Shown piece by piece: positions 37,413 through 49,455 of a DNA stretch of 64,000 nucleotides (positions within the stretch are counted from its first letter, which is position 1; every line of letters begins with the position of its first letter). Made by a program: the position numbers and the translations under genes. The DNA comes from Crossaster papposus (lineage: Eukaryota > Echinodermata > Asteroidea > Velatida > Solasteridae): NCBI GenBank assembly GCA_037893245.1, contig JBAIAA010001641.1, positions 1 through 64,000 of the forward strand, written 5' to 3'. The notes below the pieces were generated by a model. It was given only the letters and a program-made list of their open reading frames with translations, searched no databases and was not told where the DNA came from.

Positions 37413-40400
37413 AACACATGATGTGGGAACAAGCCCTCGAGTTAAATATGTAAAGGGAAAGAAGTGTGCATAAGAAATATGTAAAGGGAAAGAAGTGTGC
37501 ATAAGAAATATGTAAAGGGAAAGAAGTGTGCATAAGAAATATGTAAAGGGAAAGAAGTGTGCATAAGAAATATGTAAAGGGAAAGAAGTGTGCATAAGAA
37601 ATATGTAAAGGGAAAGAAGTGTGCATAAGAAATATGTAAAGGGAAAGAAGTGTGCATAAGAAATATGTAAAGGGAAAGAAGTGTGCATAAAAAATATGTA
37701 AAGGGAAAGAAGTGTGCATAAGAAATATGTAAAGGGAAAGAAGTGTGCATAAGAAATATGTAAAGGGAAATAAGTGTGCATAAGAAATATGTAAAGGGAA
37801 AAAAGTGTGCATAAGAAATATGTAAAGGGAAAGAAGTGTGCATAAGAAATATGTAAAGGGAAAGAAGTGTGCATAAGAAATATGTAAAGGGAAAGAAGTG
37901 TGCATAAGAAATAAACACATGATGTGGGAACCAGCCCTCGAGTTAAATATGTAAAGGGAAAGAAGTGTGCATAAGAAATATGTAAAGGGAAAGAAGTGTG
38001 CATAAGAAATATGTAAAGGGAAAGAAGTGTGCATTAGAAATATGTAAAGGGAAAGAAGTGTGCATAAGAAATATGTAAAGGGAAAGAAGTGTGCATAAGA
38101 AATATGTAAAGGGAAAGAAGTGTGCATAAGAAATATGTAAAGGGAAAGAAGTGTGCATAAGAAATATGTAAAGGGAAAGAAGTGTGCATAAGAAATATGT
38201 AAAGGGAAAGAAGTGTGCATAAGAAATATGTAAAGGGAAAGAAGTGTGCATAAGAAATATGTAAAGGGAAAGAAGTGTGCATAAGAAATATGTAAAGGGA
38301 AAGAAGTGTGCATAATAAATATGTAAAGGGAAAGAAGTGTGCATAAGAAATATGTAAAGGGAAAGAAGTGTGCATAAGAAATATGTAAAGGGAAAGAAGT
38401 GTGCATAAGAAATATGTAAAGAGAAAGAAGTGTGCATAATAAATATGTAAAGGGAAAGAAGTGTGCATAAGAAATATGTAAAGGAAAAGAAGTGTGCATA
38501 AGAAATATGTAAAGGGAAAGAAGTGTGCATAAGAAATATGTAAAGGGAAAGAAGTGTGCATAAGAAATATGTAAAGGGAAAGAAGTGTGCATAAGAAATA
38601 TGTAAAGGGAAAGAAGTGTGCATAAGAAATATGTAAAGGGAAAGAAGTGTGCATAAGAAATATGTAAAGGGAAAGAAGTGTGCATAAGAAATATGTAAAG
38701 GGAAAGAAGTGTGCATAAGAAATATGTAAAGGGAAAGAAGTGTGCATAAAAAATATGTAAAGGGAAAGAAGTGTGCATAAGAAATATGTAAAGGGAAAGA
38801 AGTGTGCATAAGAAATATGTAAAGGGAAAGAAGTGTGCATAAGAAATATGTAAAGGGAAAGAAGTGTGCATAAGAAATATGTAAAGGGAAAGAAGTGTGC
38901 ATAAGAAATATGTAAAGGGAAAGAAGTGTGCATAAGAAATATGTAAAGGGAAAGAAGTGTGCATAAGAAATATGTAAAGGGAAAGAAGTGTGCATAAGAA
39001 ATATGTAAAGGGAAAGAAGTGTGCATAAGAAATATGTAAAGGGAAAGAAGTGTGCATACAAAATATGTAAAGGGAAAGAAGTGTGCATAAGAAATATGTA
39101 AAGGGAAAGAAGTGTGCATAAGAAATATGTAAAGGGAAAGAAGTGTGCATAAGAAATATGTAAAGGGAAAGAAGTGTGCATAAGAAATATGTAAAGGGAA
39201 AGAAGTGTGCATACGAAATATGTAAAGGGAAAGAAGTGTGCATAAGAAATATGTAAAGGGAATGAAGTGTGCATAAGAAATATGTAAAGGGAAAGAAGTG
39301 TGCATAAGAAATATGTAAAGGGAAAGAAGTGTGCATAAGAAATATGTAAAGGGAAAGAAGTGTGCATAAGAAATAAACACATGATGTGGGAACAAGCCCT
39401 CGAGTTAAATATGTAAAGGGAAAGAAGTGTGCATAAGAAATATGTAAAGGGAAAGAAGTGTGCATAAGAAATAAACACATGATGTGGGAACAAGCCCTCG
39501 AGTTAAATATGTAAAGGGAAAGAAGTGTGCATAAGAAATATGTAAAGGGAAAGAAGTGTGCATAAGAAATATGTAAAGGGAAAGAAGTGTGCATAAGAAA
39601 TATGTAAAGGGAAAGAAGTGTGCATAAGAAATATGTAAAGGGAAAGAAGTGTGCATAAGAAATATGTAAAGGGAAAGAAGTGTGCATAAGAAATATGTAA
39701 AGGGAAAGAAGTGTGCATTAGAAATATGTAAAGGGAAAGAAGTGTGCATAAAAAATATGTAAAGGGAAAGAAGTGTGCATAAGAAATATGTAAAGGGAAA
39801 GAAGTGTGCATAAGAAATATGTAAAGGGAAAGAAGTGTGCATAAGAAATATGTAAAGGGAAAGAAGTGTGCATAAGAAATATGTAAAGGGAAAGAAGTGT
39901 GCATAAGAAATATGTAAAGGGAAAGAAGTGTGCATAAGAAATATGTAAAGGGAAAGAAGTGTGCATAAGAAATAAACACATGATGTGGGAACCAGCCCTC
40001 GAGTTAAATATGTAAAGGGAAAGAAGTGTGCATAAAAAATATGTAAAGGGAAAGAAGTGTGCATAAGAAATATGTAAAGGGAAAGAAGTGTGCATAAGAA
40101 ATATGTAAAGGGAAAGAAGTGTGCATAAGAAATATGTAAAGGGAAAGAAGTGTGCATAAGAAATATGTAAAGGGAAAGAAGTGTGCATAAGAAATATGTA
40201 AAGGGAAAGAAGTGTGCATAAGAAATATGTAAAGGGAAAGAAGTGTGCATAAGAAATATGTAAAGGGAAAGAAGTGTGCATAAGAAATATGTAAAGGGAA
40301 AGAAGTGTGCATAAGAAATATGTTAAGGGAAAGAAGTGTGCATAAGAAATATGTAAAGGGAAAGAAGTGTGCATAAGAAATATGTAGAGGGAAAGAAGTG

Positions 40401-43210
40401 TGCATAAGAAATATGTAAAGGGAAAGAAGTGTGCATAAGAAATATGTAAAGGGAAAGAAGTGTGCATAAGAAATATGTAAAGGGAAAGAAGTGTGCATAA
40501 GAAATATGTAAAGGGAAAGAAGTGTGCATAAGAAATATGTAAAGGGAAAGAAGTGTGCATAAGAAATATGTAAAGGGAAAGAAGTGTGCATAAGAAATAT
40601 GTAAAGGGAAAGAGGTGTGCATAAGAAATATGTAAAGGGAAAGAAGTGTGCATAAGAAATATGTAAAGGGAAAGAAGTGTGCATAAGAAATATGTAAAGA
40701 GAAAGAAGTGTGCATAAGAAATATGTAAAGGGAAAGAAGTGTGCATAAGAAATATGTAAAGGGAAAGAAGTGTGCATAAGAAATATGTAAAGGGAAAGAA
40801 GTGTGCATAAGAAATATGTAAAGGGAAAGAAGTGTGCATAAGAAATATGTAAAGGGAAAGAAGTGTGCATAAGAAATATTTAAAGGGAAAGAAGTGTGCA
40901 TAAGAAATATGTAAAGGGAAAGAAGTGTGCATAAGAAATATGTAAAAGGAAAGAAGTGTGCATAAGAAATATGTAAAGGGAAAGAAGTGTGCATAAGAAA
41001 TATGTAATGGGAAAGAAATGTGCATAAGAAATATGTAAAGGGAAAGAAGTGTGCATAAGAAATATGTAAAGGGAAAGAAGTGTGCATAAGAAATATGTAA
41101 AGGGAAAGAAGTGTGCATAAGAAATATGTAAAGGGAAAGAAGTGTGCATAAGAAATATGAAAAGGGAAAGAAGTGTGCATAAGAAATATGTAAAGGGAAA
41201 GAAGTTTGCATAAGAAATATGTAAAGGGAAAGAAGTGTGCATACGAAATATGTAAAGGGAAAGAAGTGTGCATAAAAAATATGTAAAGGGAAAGAAGTGT
41301 GCATAAGAAATATGTAAAGGGAAAGAAGTGTGCATAAGAAATATGTAAAGGGAAAGAAGTGTGCATGAGAAATATGTAAAGGGAAATAAGTGTGCATAAG
41401 AAATATGTAAAGGGAAAGAAGTGTGCATAAGAAATATGTAAAGGGAAAGAAGTGTGCATAAGAAATATGTAAAGGGAAAGAAGTGTGCATAAGAAATATT
41501 TAAAGGGAAAGAAGTGTGCATAAGAAATAAACACATGATGTGGGAACAAGCCCTCGAGTTAAATATGTAAAGGGAAAGAAGTGTGCATAAGAAATATGTA
41601 AAGGGAAAGAAGTGTGCATAAGAAATATGTAAAGGGAAAGAAGTGTGCATAAGAAATATGTAAAGGGAAAGAAGTGTGCATAAGAAATATGTAAAGGGAA
41701 CGAAGTGTGCATAAGAAATATGTAAAGGGAAAGAAGTGTGCATAAGAAATATGTAAAGGGAAAGAAGTGTGCATAAGAAATATGTAAAGGGAAAGAAGTG
41801 TGCATAAGAAATATGTAAAGGGAAAGAAGTGTGCATAAGAAATATGTAAAGGGAAAGAAGTGTGCATAAGAGATATGTAAAGGGAAAGAAGTGTGCATAA
41901 GAAATATGTAAAGGGAAAGAAGTGTGCATAAGAAATATGTAAAGGGAAAGAAGTGTGCATAAGAAATATGTAAAGGGAAAGAAGTGTGCATAAGAAATAT
42001 GTAAAGGGAGAGAAGTGTGCATAAGAAATATGTAAAGGGAAAGAAGTGTGCATAAGAAATATGTAAAGGGAAAGAAGTGTGCATAAGAAATATGTAAAGG
42101 GAAAGAAGTGTGCATAAGAAATATGTAAAGGGAAAGAAGTGTGCATAAGCAATATGTAAAGGGAAAGAAGTGTGCATAAGAAATATGTAAAGGGAAAGAA
42201 GTGTGCATAAGAAATATGTAAAGGGAAAGAAGTGTGCATAAGAAATATGTAAAGGGAAAGAAGTGTGCATAAGAAATATGTAAAGGGAAAGAAGTGTGCA
42301 TAAGAAATATGTAAAGGGAAAGAAGTGTGCATAAGAAATATGTAAAGGGAAAGAAGTGTGCATAAGAAATATGTAAAGGGAAAGAAGTGTGCATAAGAAA
42401 TATGTAAAGGGAAAGAAGTGTGCATAAGAAATATGTAAAGGGAAAGAAGTGTGCATAAGAAATATGTAAAGGAAAAGAAGTGTGCATAAGAAATATGTAA
42501 AGGGAAAGAAGTGTGCATAAGAAATATGTAAAGGGAAAGAAGTGTGCATAAGAAATATGTAAAGGGAAAGAAGTGTGCATAAGAAATAAACACATGATGT
42601 GGGAACAAGCCCTCGAGTTAAATATGTAAAGGGAAAGAAGTGTGCATAAGAAATATGTAAAGGGAAAGAAGTGTGCATAAGAAATATGTAAAGGGAAAGA
42701 AGTGTGCATAAGAAATATGTAAAGGGAAAGAAGTGTGCATAAGAAATATGTAAAGGGAAAGAAGTGTGCATAAGAAATATGTAAAGGGAAAGAAGTGTGC
42801 ATAAGAAATATGTAAAGGGAAAGAAGTGTGCATAAGAAATATGTAAAGGGAAAGAAGTGTGCATAAAAAATATGTAAAGGGAAAGAAGTGTGCATAAGAA
42901 ATATGTAAAGGGAAAGAAGTGTGCATAAGAAATATGTAAAGGGAAAGAAGTGTGCATAAGAAATATGTAAAGGGAAAGAAGTGTGCATAAGAAATATGTA
43001 AAGGGAAAGAAGTGTGCATAAGAAATATGTAAAGGGAAAGAAGTGTGCATAAGAAATATGTAAAGGGAAAGAAGTGTGCATAAGAAATAAACACATGATG
43101 TGGGAACAAGCCCTCGAGTTAAATATGTAAAGGGAAAGAAGTGTGCATAAGAAATATGTAAAGGGAAAGAAGTGTGCATAAGAAATATGTAAAGGGAAAG
43201 AAGTGTGCAT

Positions 43211-43237
43211 AATAATAATAATAATAATAATAATAAT
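43211..43237 (+). repeat. (AAT)9 microsatellite, SINE tail copy 1
   Basis: Nine perfect AAT units on the + strand (ATT on the SINE strand). The other two SINEs have exactly nine as well (47892-47918 and 55130-55156). Simple repeats of this kind change length quickly, so equal lengths argue for recent duplication or active homogenisation. Confidence 0.93.
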
Positions 43238-43492
43238 TTGGGAGGCTAATCATCCTTACTTGCAGCTGGTGTGCTGAATTGCGAAGGACGCGGCTACAAC
43301 GTGGTCGAGTCGCTGGCACGTAAAGGCGCCTACGGCAGCCGGCCACATCGACTCATATATGACTACGGAGCACAGCCTGAGATCGAAAGTGTTTGATTTT
43401 TCAGGAGGGAGGAAAACCGGATGACCTGGAAAAAACCCTCGTGGCACAGGAGAGAACCAACGCACAACTCTACTCACATATGGTCCGGGCCG

Positions 43493-43503
43493 GGAATCGA
43501 ACC
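43493..43503 (-). promoter_or_regulatory. Pol III B box in SINE copy 1
   Basis: On the - strand this reads GGTTCGATTCC, a perfect match to the B-box consensus GGTTCGANTCC, inside a T-arm-like hairpin (CCCGG...CCGGG flanks). No A box matching TRGCNNAGYNGG is found upstream on that strand, where GTGTGTAAAG is repeated instead. Pol III initiation is therefore doubtful. Confidence 0.8.
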
Positions 43504-43557
43504 CGGGCCACATTGGTGAGAGGCAAGCGCTTTACACACAAGCCTTTACACACATAT

Positions 43558-46210
43558 AATAAATATGTAAAGGGAAAGTAGTGTGCATACGAAATATGTA
43601 AAAGGAAAGAAGTGTGCATAAGAAAGATGTAAAGGGAAAGAAGTGTGCATAAGAAATATGTAAAGGGAAAGAAGTGTGCATAAGAAATATGTAAAGGGAA
43701 AGAAGTGTGCATAAGAAATATGTAAAGGGAAAGAAGTGTGCATAAGAAATATGTAAAGGGAAAGAAGTGTGCATAAGAAATATGTAAAGAGAAATAAGTG
43801 TGCATAAGAAATATGTAAAGGGAAATAAGTGTGCATAAGAAATATGTAAAGGGAAAGAAGTGTGCATAAGAAATATGTAAAGGGAAAGAAGTGTGCATAA
43901 GAAATATGTAAAGGGAAAGAAGTGTGCATAAGAAATATGTAAAATGAAAGAAGTGTGCATAAGAAATATGTAAAGGGAAAGAAGTGTGCATAAGAAATAT
44001 GTAAAGGGAAAGAAGTGTGCATAAGAAATATGTAAAGGGAAAGAAGTGTGCATAAGAAATATGTAAAGGGAAAGAAGTGTGCATAATAAATATGTAAAGG
44101 GAAAGAAGTGTGCATAACAAATATGTAAAGGGAAAGAAGTGTGCATAAGAAATATGTAAAGGGAAAGAAGTGTGCATAAGAAATATGTAAAGGGAAAGAA
44201 GTGTGCATAAGAAATATGTAAAGGGAAAGAAGTGTGCATAAGAAATATGTAAAGGGAAAGAAGTGTGCATAAGAAATATGTAAAGGGAAAGAAGTGTGCA
44301 TAAGAAATATGTAAAGGGAAAGAAGTGTGCATGAGAAATATGTAAAGGGAAATAAGTGTGCATAAGAAATATGTAAAGGGAAAGAAGTGTGCATAAGAAA
44401 TATGTAAAGGGAAAGAAGTGTGCATAAGAAATATGTAAAGGGAAAGAAGTGTGCATAAGAAATATTTAAAGGGAAAGAAGTGTGCATAAGAAATAAACAC
44501 ATGATGTGGGAACAAGCCCTCGAGTTAAATATGTAAAGGGAAAGAAGTGTGCATAAGAAATATGTAAAGGGAAAGAAGTGTGCATAAGAAATATGTAAAG
44601 GGAAAGAAGTGTGCATAAGAAATATGTAAAGGGAAAGAAGTGTGCATAAGAAATATGTAAAGGGAACGAAGTGTGCATAAGAAATATGTAAAGGGAAAGA
44701 AGTGTGCATAAGAAATATGTAAAGGGAAAGAAGTGTGCATAAGAAATATGTAAAATGAAAGAAGTGTGCATAAGAAATATGTAAAGGGAAAGAAGTGTGC
44801 ATAAGAAATATGTAAAGGGAAAGAAGTGTGCATAAGAAATATGTAAAGGGAAAGAAGTGTGCATAAGAAATATGTAAAGGGAAAGAAGTGTGCATAATAA
44901 ATATGTAAAGGGAAAGAAGTGTGCATAACAAATATGTAAAGGGAAAGAAGTGTGCATAAGAAATATGTAAAGGGAAAGAAGTGTGCATAAGAAATATGTA
45001 AAGGGAAAGAAGTGTGCATAAGAAATATGTAAAGGGAAAGAAGTGTGCATAAGAAATATGTAAAGGGAAAGAAGTGTGCATAAGAAATATGTAAAGGGAA
45101 AGAAGTGTGCATAAGAAATATGTAAAGGGAAAGAAGTGTGCATGAGAAATATGTAAAGGGAAATAAGTGTGCATAAGAAATATGTAAAGGGAAAGAAGTG
45201 TGCATAAGAAATATGTAAAGGGAAAGAAGTGTGCATAAGAAATATGTAAAGGGAAAGAAGTGTGCATAAGAAATATTTAAAGGGAAAGAAGTGTGCATAA
45301 GAAATAAACACATGATGTGGGAACAAGCCCTCGAGTTAAATATGTAAAGGGAAAGAAGTGTGCATAAGAAATATGTAAAGGGAAAGAAGTGTGCATAAGA
45401 AATATGTAAAGGGAAAGAAGTGTGCATAAGAAATATGTAAAGGGAAAGAAGTGTGCATAAGAAATATGTAAAGGGAACGAAGTGTGCATAAGAAATATGT
45501 AAAGGGAAAGAAGTGTGCATAAGAAATATGTAAAGGGAAAGAAGTGTGCATAAGAAATATGTAAAGGGAAAGAAGTGTGCATAAGAAATATGTAAAGGGA
45601 AAGAAGTGTGCATAAGAAATATGTAAAGGGAAAGAAGTGTGCATAAGAGATATGTAAAGGGAAAGAAGTGTGCATAAGAAATATGTAAAGGGAAAGAAGT
45701 GTGCATAAGAAATATGTAAAGGGAAAGAAGTGTGCATAAGAAATATGTAAAGGGAAAGAAGTGTGCATAAGAAATATGTAAAGGGAAAGAAGTGTGCATA
45801 ATAAATATGTAAAGGGAAAGAAGTGTGCATAACAAATATGTAAAGGGAAAGAAGTGTGCATAAGAAATATGTAAAGGGAAAGAAGTGTGCATAAGAAATA
45901 TGTAAAGGGAAAGAAGTGTGCATAAGAAATATGTAAAGGGAAAGAAGTGTGCATAAGAAATATGTAAAGGGAAAGAAGTGTGCATAAGAAATATGTAAAG
46001 GGAAAGAAGTGTGCATAAGAAATATGTAAAGGGAAAGAAGTGTGCATGAGAAATATGTAAAGGGAAATAAGTGTGCATAAGAAATATGTAAAGGGAAAGA
46101 AGTGTGCATAAGAAATATGTAAAGGGAAAGAAGTGTGCATAAGAAATATGTAAAGGGAAAGAAGTGTGCATAAGAAATATTTAAAGGGAAAGAAGTGTGC
46201 ATAAGAAATA
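43558..46210 (+). repeat. Local amplification downstream of SINE copy 1
   Basis: The block after the SINE, marked by an AAAATGAAAG monomer near 43941, recurs at +811 (near 44752). Modules follow at 44496, 45307 and 46211, with spacings of 811 and 904 bp (25 and 28 monomers plus module). Each module is preceded by an ATATTTAAAG monomer (44463, 45274, 46179). This local tandem growth separates SINE copy 1 from copy 2. The tract has no gene. Confidence 0.88.
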
Positions 46211-47891
46211 AACACATGATGTGGGAACAAGCCCTCGAGTTAAATATGTAAAGGGAAAGAAGTGTGCATAAGAAATATGTAAAGGGAAAGAAGTGTGCAT
46301 AAGAAATATGTAAAGGGAAAGAAGTGTGCATACGAAATATGTAAAGGGAAAGAAGTGTGCATAAGAAATATGTAAAGGGAACGAAGTGTGCATAAGAAAT
46401 ATGTAAAGGGAAAGAAGTGTGCATAAGAAATATGTAAAGGGAAAGAAGTGTGCATAAGAAATATGTAAAGGGAAAGAAGTGTGCATAAGAAATATGTAAA
46501 GGGAAAGAAGTGTGCATAAGAAATATGTAAAGGGAAAGAAGTGTGCATAAGAGATATGTAAAGGGAAAGAAGTGTGCATAAGAAATATGTAAAGGGAAAG
46601 AAGTGTGCATAAGAAATATGTAAAGGGAAAGAAGTGTGCATAAGAAATATGTAAAGGGAAAGAAGTGTGCATAAGAAATATGTAAAGGGAGAGAAGTGTG
46701 CATAAGAAATATGTAAAGGGAAAGAAGTGTGCATAAGAAATATGTAAAGGGAAAGAAGTGTGCATAAGAAATATGTAAAGGGAAAGAAGTGTGCATAAGA
46801 AATATGTAAAGGGAAAGAAGTGTGCATAAGCAATATGTAAAGGGAAAGAAGTGTGCATAAGAAATATGTAAAGGGAAAGAAGTGTGCATAAGAAATATGT
46901 AAAGGGAAAGAAGTGTGCATAAGAAATATGTAAAGGGAAAGAAGTGTGCATAAGAAATATGTAAAGGGAAAGAAGTGTGCATAAGAAATATGTAAAGGGA
47001 AAGAAGTGTGCATAAGAAATATGTAAAGGGAAAGAAGTGTGCATAAGAAATATGTAAAGGGAAAGAAGTGTGCATAAGAAATATGTAAAGGGAAAGAAGT
47101 GTGCATAAGAAATATGTAAAGGGAAAGAAGTGTGCATAAGAAATATGTAAAGGAAAAGAAGTGTGCATAAGAAATATGTAAAGGGAAAGAAGTGTGCATA
47201 AGAAATATGTAAAGGGAAAGAAGTGTGCATAAGAAATATGTAAAGGGAAAGAAGTGTGCATAAGAAATAAACACATGATGTGGGAACAAGCCCTCGAGTT
47301 AAATATGTAAAGGGAAAGAAGTGTGCATAAGAAATATGTAAAGGGAAAGAAGTGTGCATAAGAAATATGTAAAGGGAAAGAAGTGTGCATAAGAAATATG
47401 TAAAGGGAAAGAAGTGTGCATAAGAAATATGTAAAGGGAAAGAAGTGTGCATAAGAAATATGTAAAGGGAAAGAAGTGTGCATAAGAAATATGTAAAGGG
47501 AAAGAAGTGTGCATAAGAAATATGTAAAGGGAAAGAAGTGTGCATAAAAAATATGTAAAGGGAAAGAAGTGTGCATAAGAAATATGTAAAGGGAAAGAAG
47601 TGTGCATAAGAAATATGTAAAGGGAAAGAAGTGTGCATAAGAAATATGTAAAGGGAAAGAAGTGTGCATAAGAAATATGTAAAGGGAAAGAAGTGTGCAT
47701 AAGAAATATGTAAAGGGAAAGAAGTGTGCATAAGAAATATGTAAAGGGAAAGAAGTGTGCATAAGAAATAAACACATGATGTGGGAACAAGCCCTCGAGT
47801 TAAATATGTAAAGGGAAAGAAGTGTGCATAAGAAATATGTAAAGGGAAAGAAGTGTGCATAAGAAATATGTAAAGGGAAAGAAGTGTGCAT

Positions 47892-48238
47892 AATAATAAT
47901 AATAATAATAATAATAATTTGGGAGGCTAATCATCCTTACTTGCAGCTGGTGTGCTGAATTGCGAAGGACGCGGCTACAACGTGGTCGAGTCGCTGGCAC
48001 GTAAAGGCGCCTACGGCAGCCGGCCACATCGACTCATATATGACTACGGAGCACAGCCTGAGATCGAAAGTGTTTGATTTTTCAGGAGGGAGGAAAACCG
48101 GATGACCTGGAAAAAACCCTCGTGGCACAGGAGAGAACCAACGCACAACTCTACTCACATATGGTCCGGGCCGGGAATCGAACCCGGGCCACATTGGTGA
48201 GAGGCAAGCGCTTTACACACAAGCCTTTACACACATAT
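47892..48238 (-). mobile_element. tRNA-derived SINE, copy 2
   Basis: I see no difference from copy 1, including the nine-unit AAT tail and the flanking monomers (CATACGAAATATGTAAAAGG, then AAGAAAGATG). The offset is exactly 4,681 bp. Shared flanks show that it arose by duplication of a SINE-containing array block, not by a new retroposition. Confidence 0.85.
48174..48184 (-). promoter_or_regulatory. Pol III B box in SINE copy 2
   Basis: GGTTCGATTCC on the - strand, identical to the B box of copy 1 and equally without a recognisable A box. Confidence 0.8.
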
Positions 48239-49455
48239 AATAAATATGTAAAGGGAAAGTAGTGTGCATACGAAATATGTAAAAGGAAAGAAGTGTGCAT
48301 AAGAAAGATGTAAAGGGAAAGAAGTGTGCATAAGAAATATGTAAAGGGAAAGAAGTGTGCATAAGAAATATGTAAAGGGAAAGAAGTGTGCATAAGAAAT
48401 ATGTAAAGGGAAAGAAGTGTGCATAAGAAATATGTAAAGGGAAAGAAGTGTGCATAAGAAATATGTAAAGAGAAAGAAGTGTGCATAAGAAATATGTAAA
48501 GGGAAATAAGTGTGCATAAGAAATATGTAAAGGGAAAGAAGTGTGCATAAGAAATATGTAAAGGGAAAGAAGTGTGCATAAGAAATATGTAAAGGGAAAG
48601 AAGTGTGCATAAGAAATATGTAAAATGAAAGAAGTGTGCATAAGAAATATGTAAAGGGAAAGAAGTGTGCATAAGAAATATGTAAAGGGAAAGAAGTGTG
48701 CATAAGAAATATGTAAAGGGAAAGAAGTGTGCATAAGAAATATGTAAAGGGAAAGAAGTGTGCATAATAAATATGTAAAGGGAAAGAAGTGTGCATAACA
48801 AATATGTAAAGGGAAAGAAGTGTGCATAAGAAATATGTAAAGGGAAAGAAGTGTGCATAAGAAATATGTAAAGGGAAAGAAGTGTGCATAAGAAATATGT
48901 AAAGGGAAAGAAGTGTGCATAAGAAATATGTAAAGGGAAAGAAGTGTGCATAAGAAATATGTAAAGGGAAAGAAGTGTGCATAAGAAATATGTAAAGGGA
49001 AGGAAGTGTGCATAAGAAATATGTAAAGGGAAAGAAGTGTGCATAAGAAATATGTAAAGGGAAAGAAGTGTGCATAAGAAATATGTAAAGGGAAAGAAGT
49101 GTGCATAAGAAATATGTAAAGGGAAAGAAGTGTGCATAAGAAATATGTAAAGGGAAAGAAGTGTGCATGAGAAATATGTAAAGGGAAAGAAGTGTGCATG
49201 AGAAATATGTAAAGGGAAAGAAGTGTGCATAAGAAATATGTAAAGGGAAAGAAGTGTGCATAAGAAATATGTAAAGGGAAAGAAGTGTGCATAAGAAATA
49301 TGTAAAGGGAAAGAAGTGTGCATAAGAAATATGTAAAGGGAAAGAAGTGTGCATAAGAAATATGTAAAGGGAAAGAAGTGTGCATAAGAAATATGTAAAG
49401 GGAAAGAAGTGTGCATAAGAAATATGTAAAGGGAAAGAAGTGTGCATAAGAAATA
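48239..49455 (+). repeat. Array tract between SINE copy 2 and the second segmental duplication
   Basis: The first ~760 bp repeats the tract after SINE copy 1 (AAAATGAAAG at 48622, +4,681). It then switches to GGAAGG and CATGAG-doublet markers near 49000-49200, as seen before 37413. The switch point, about 48.95-49.0 kb, is a probable recombination junction. Confidence 0.8.

Larger units (their letters stand above)
37413..43557 (+). repeat. ~6-kb segmental duplication inside the array, copy 1
   Basis: Modules at 37413 and 37914 recur at +12,043 (49456, 49957). Those at 39376, 39474, 39975, 41530, 42589 and 43090, and the SINE at 43211, recur at +11,919. The 124-bp change of offset is exactly four monomers, lost in copy 2 or gained in copy 1 between 37914 and 39376. 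The unusual 98-bp module pair at 39376/39474 (only two monomers apart) is kept in both copies. Confidence 0.93.
41530..43557 (+). repeat. SINE-bearing ~2.03-kb block, copy 1 of 3
   Basis: Modules at 41530, 42589 and 43090 and the SINE form a block repeated at +4,681 (46211, 47270, 47771, SINE 47892) and +11,919 (53449, 54508, 55009, SINE 55130). Private monomers such as GGGAGAGAAG (42006), CATAAGCAATATG (42146) and AAGAGATATG (41869) are found in all three. Confidence 0.94.
43211..43557 (-). mobile_element. tRNA-derived SINE, copy 1
   Basis: This non-satellite insert of 347 net bp restores the 31-bp phase on removal. Read on the - strand it has a tRNA-like head (43481-43533, B box 43493-43503), a body of about 240 bp including CCGGTTTTCCTCCC, and a tail of nine ATT units (AAT on the + strand, 43211-43237). 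That order is the hallmark of a tRNA-derived, Pol III-transcribed SINE, which needs a LINE reverse transcriptase in trans. From memory the head and the TTGGTTCTCTCC...CCGGTTTTCC body resemble SINEs common in anthozoans and some other marine invertebrates; that match is not verified. No clear A box is present. ATAATAA at 43209-43215 and 43556-43562 may be the target duplication but merges with the tail. It encodes no protein. Confidence 0.85.
46211..48238 (+). repeat. SINE-bearing ~2.03-kb block, copy 2 of 3
   Basis: It has the same three modules (46211, 47270, 47771), private monomers and SINE as copy 1, at a constant offset of 4,681 bp. Flanking monomers on both sides of the SINE match too. 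Confidence 0.94.

Noticed and set aside
43256..43513. 85-residue - strand frame across the SINE (also at 47937-48194 and 55175-55432)
   Set aside because: It runs through a non-coding SINE body and tRNA-like head. Identity among the copies is explained by duplication.
43481..43533. A tRNA gene on the - strand
   Set aside because: It has a T-arm and B box only. There is no A box, no complete acceptor or anticodon arm, and it is joined to a SINE body and ATT tail.
43393..43581. 62-residue + strand frame (also at 48074-48262 and 55312-55500)
   Set aside because: It is antisense to the SINE and ends in satellite monomers, so it is a chance frame.
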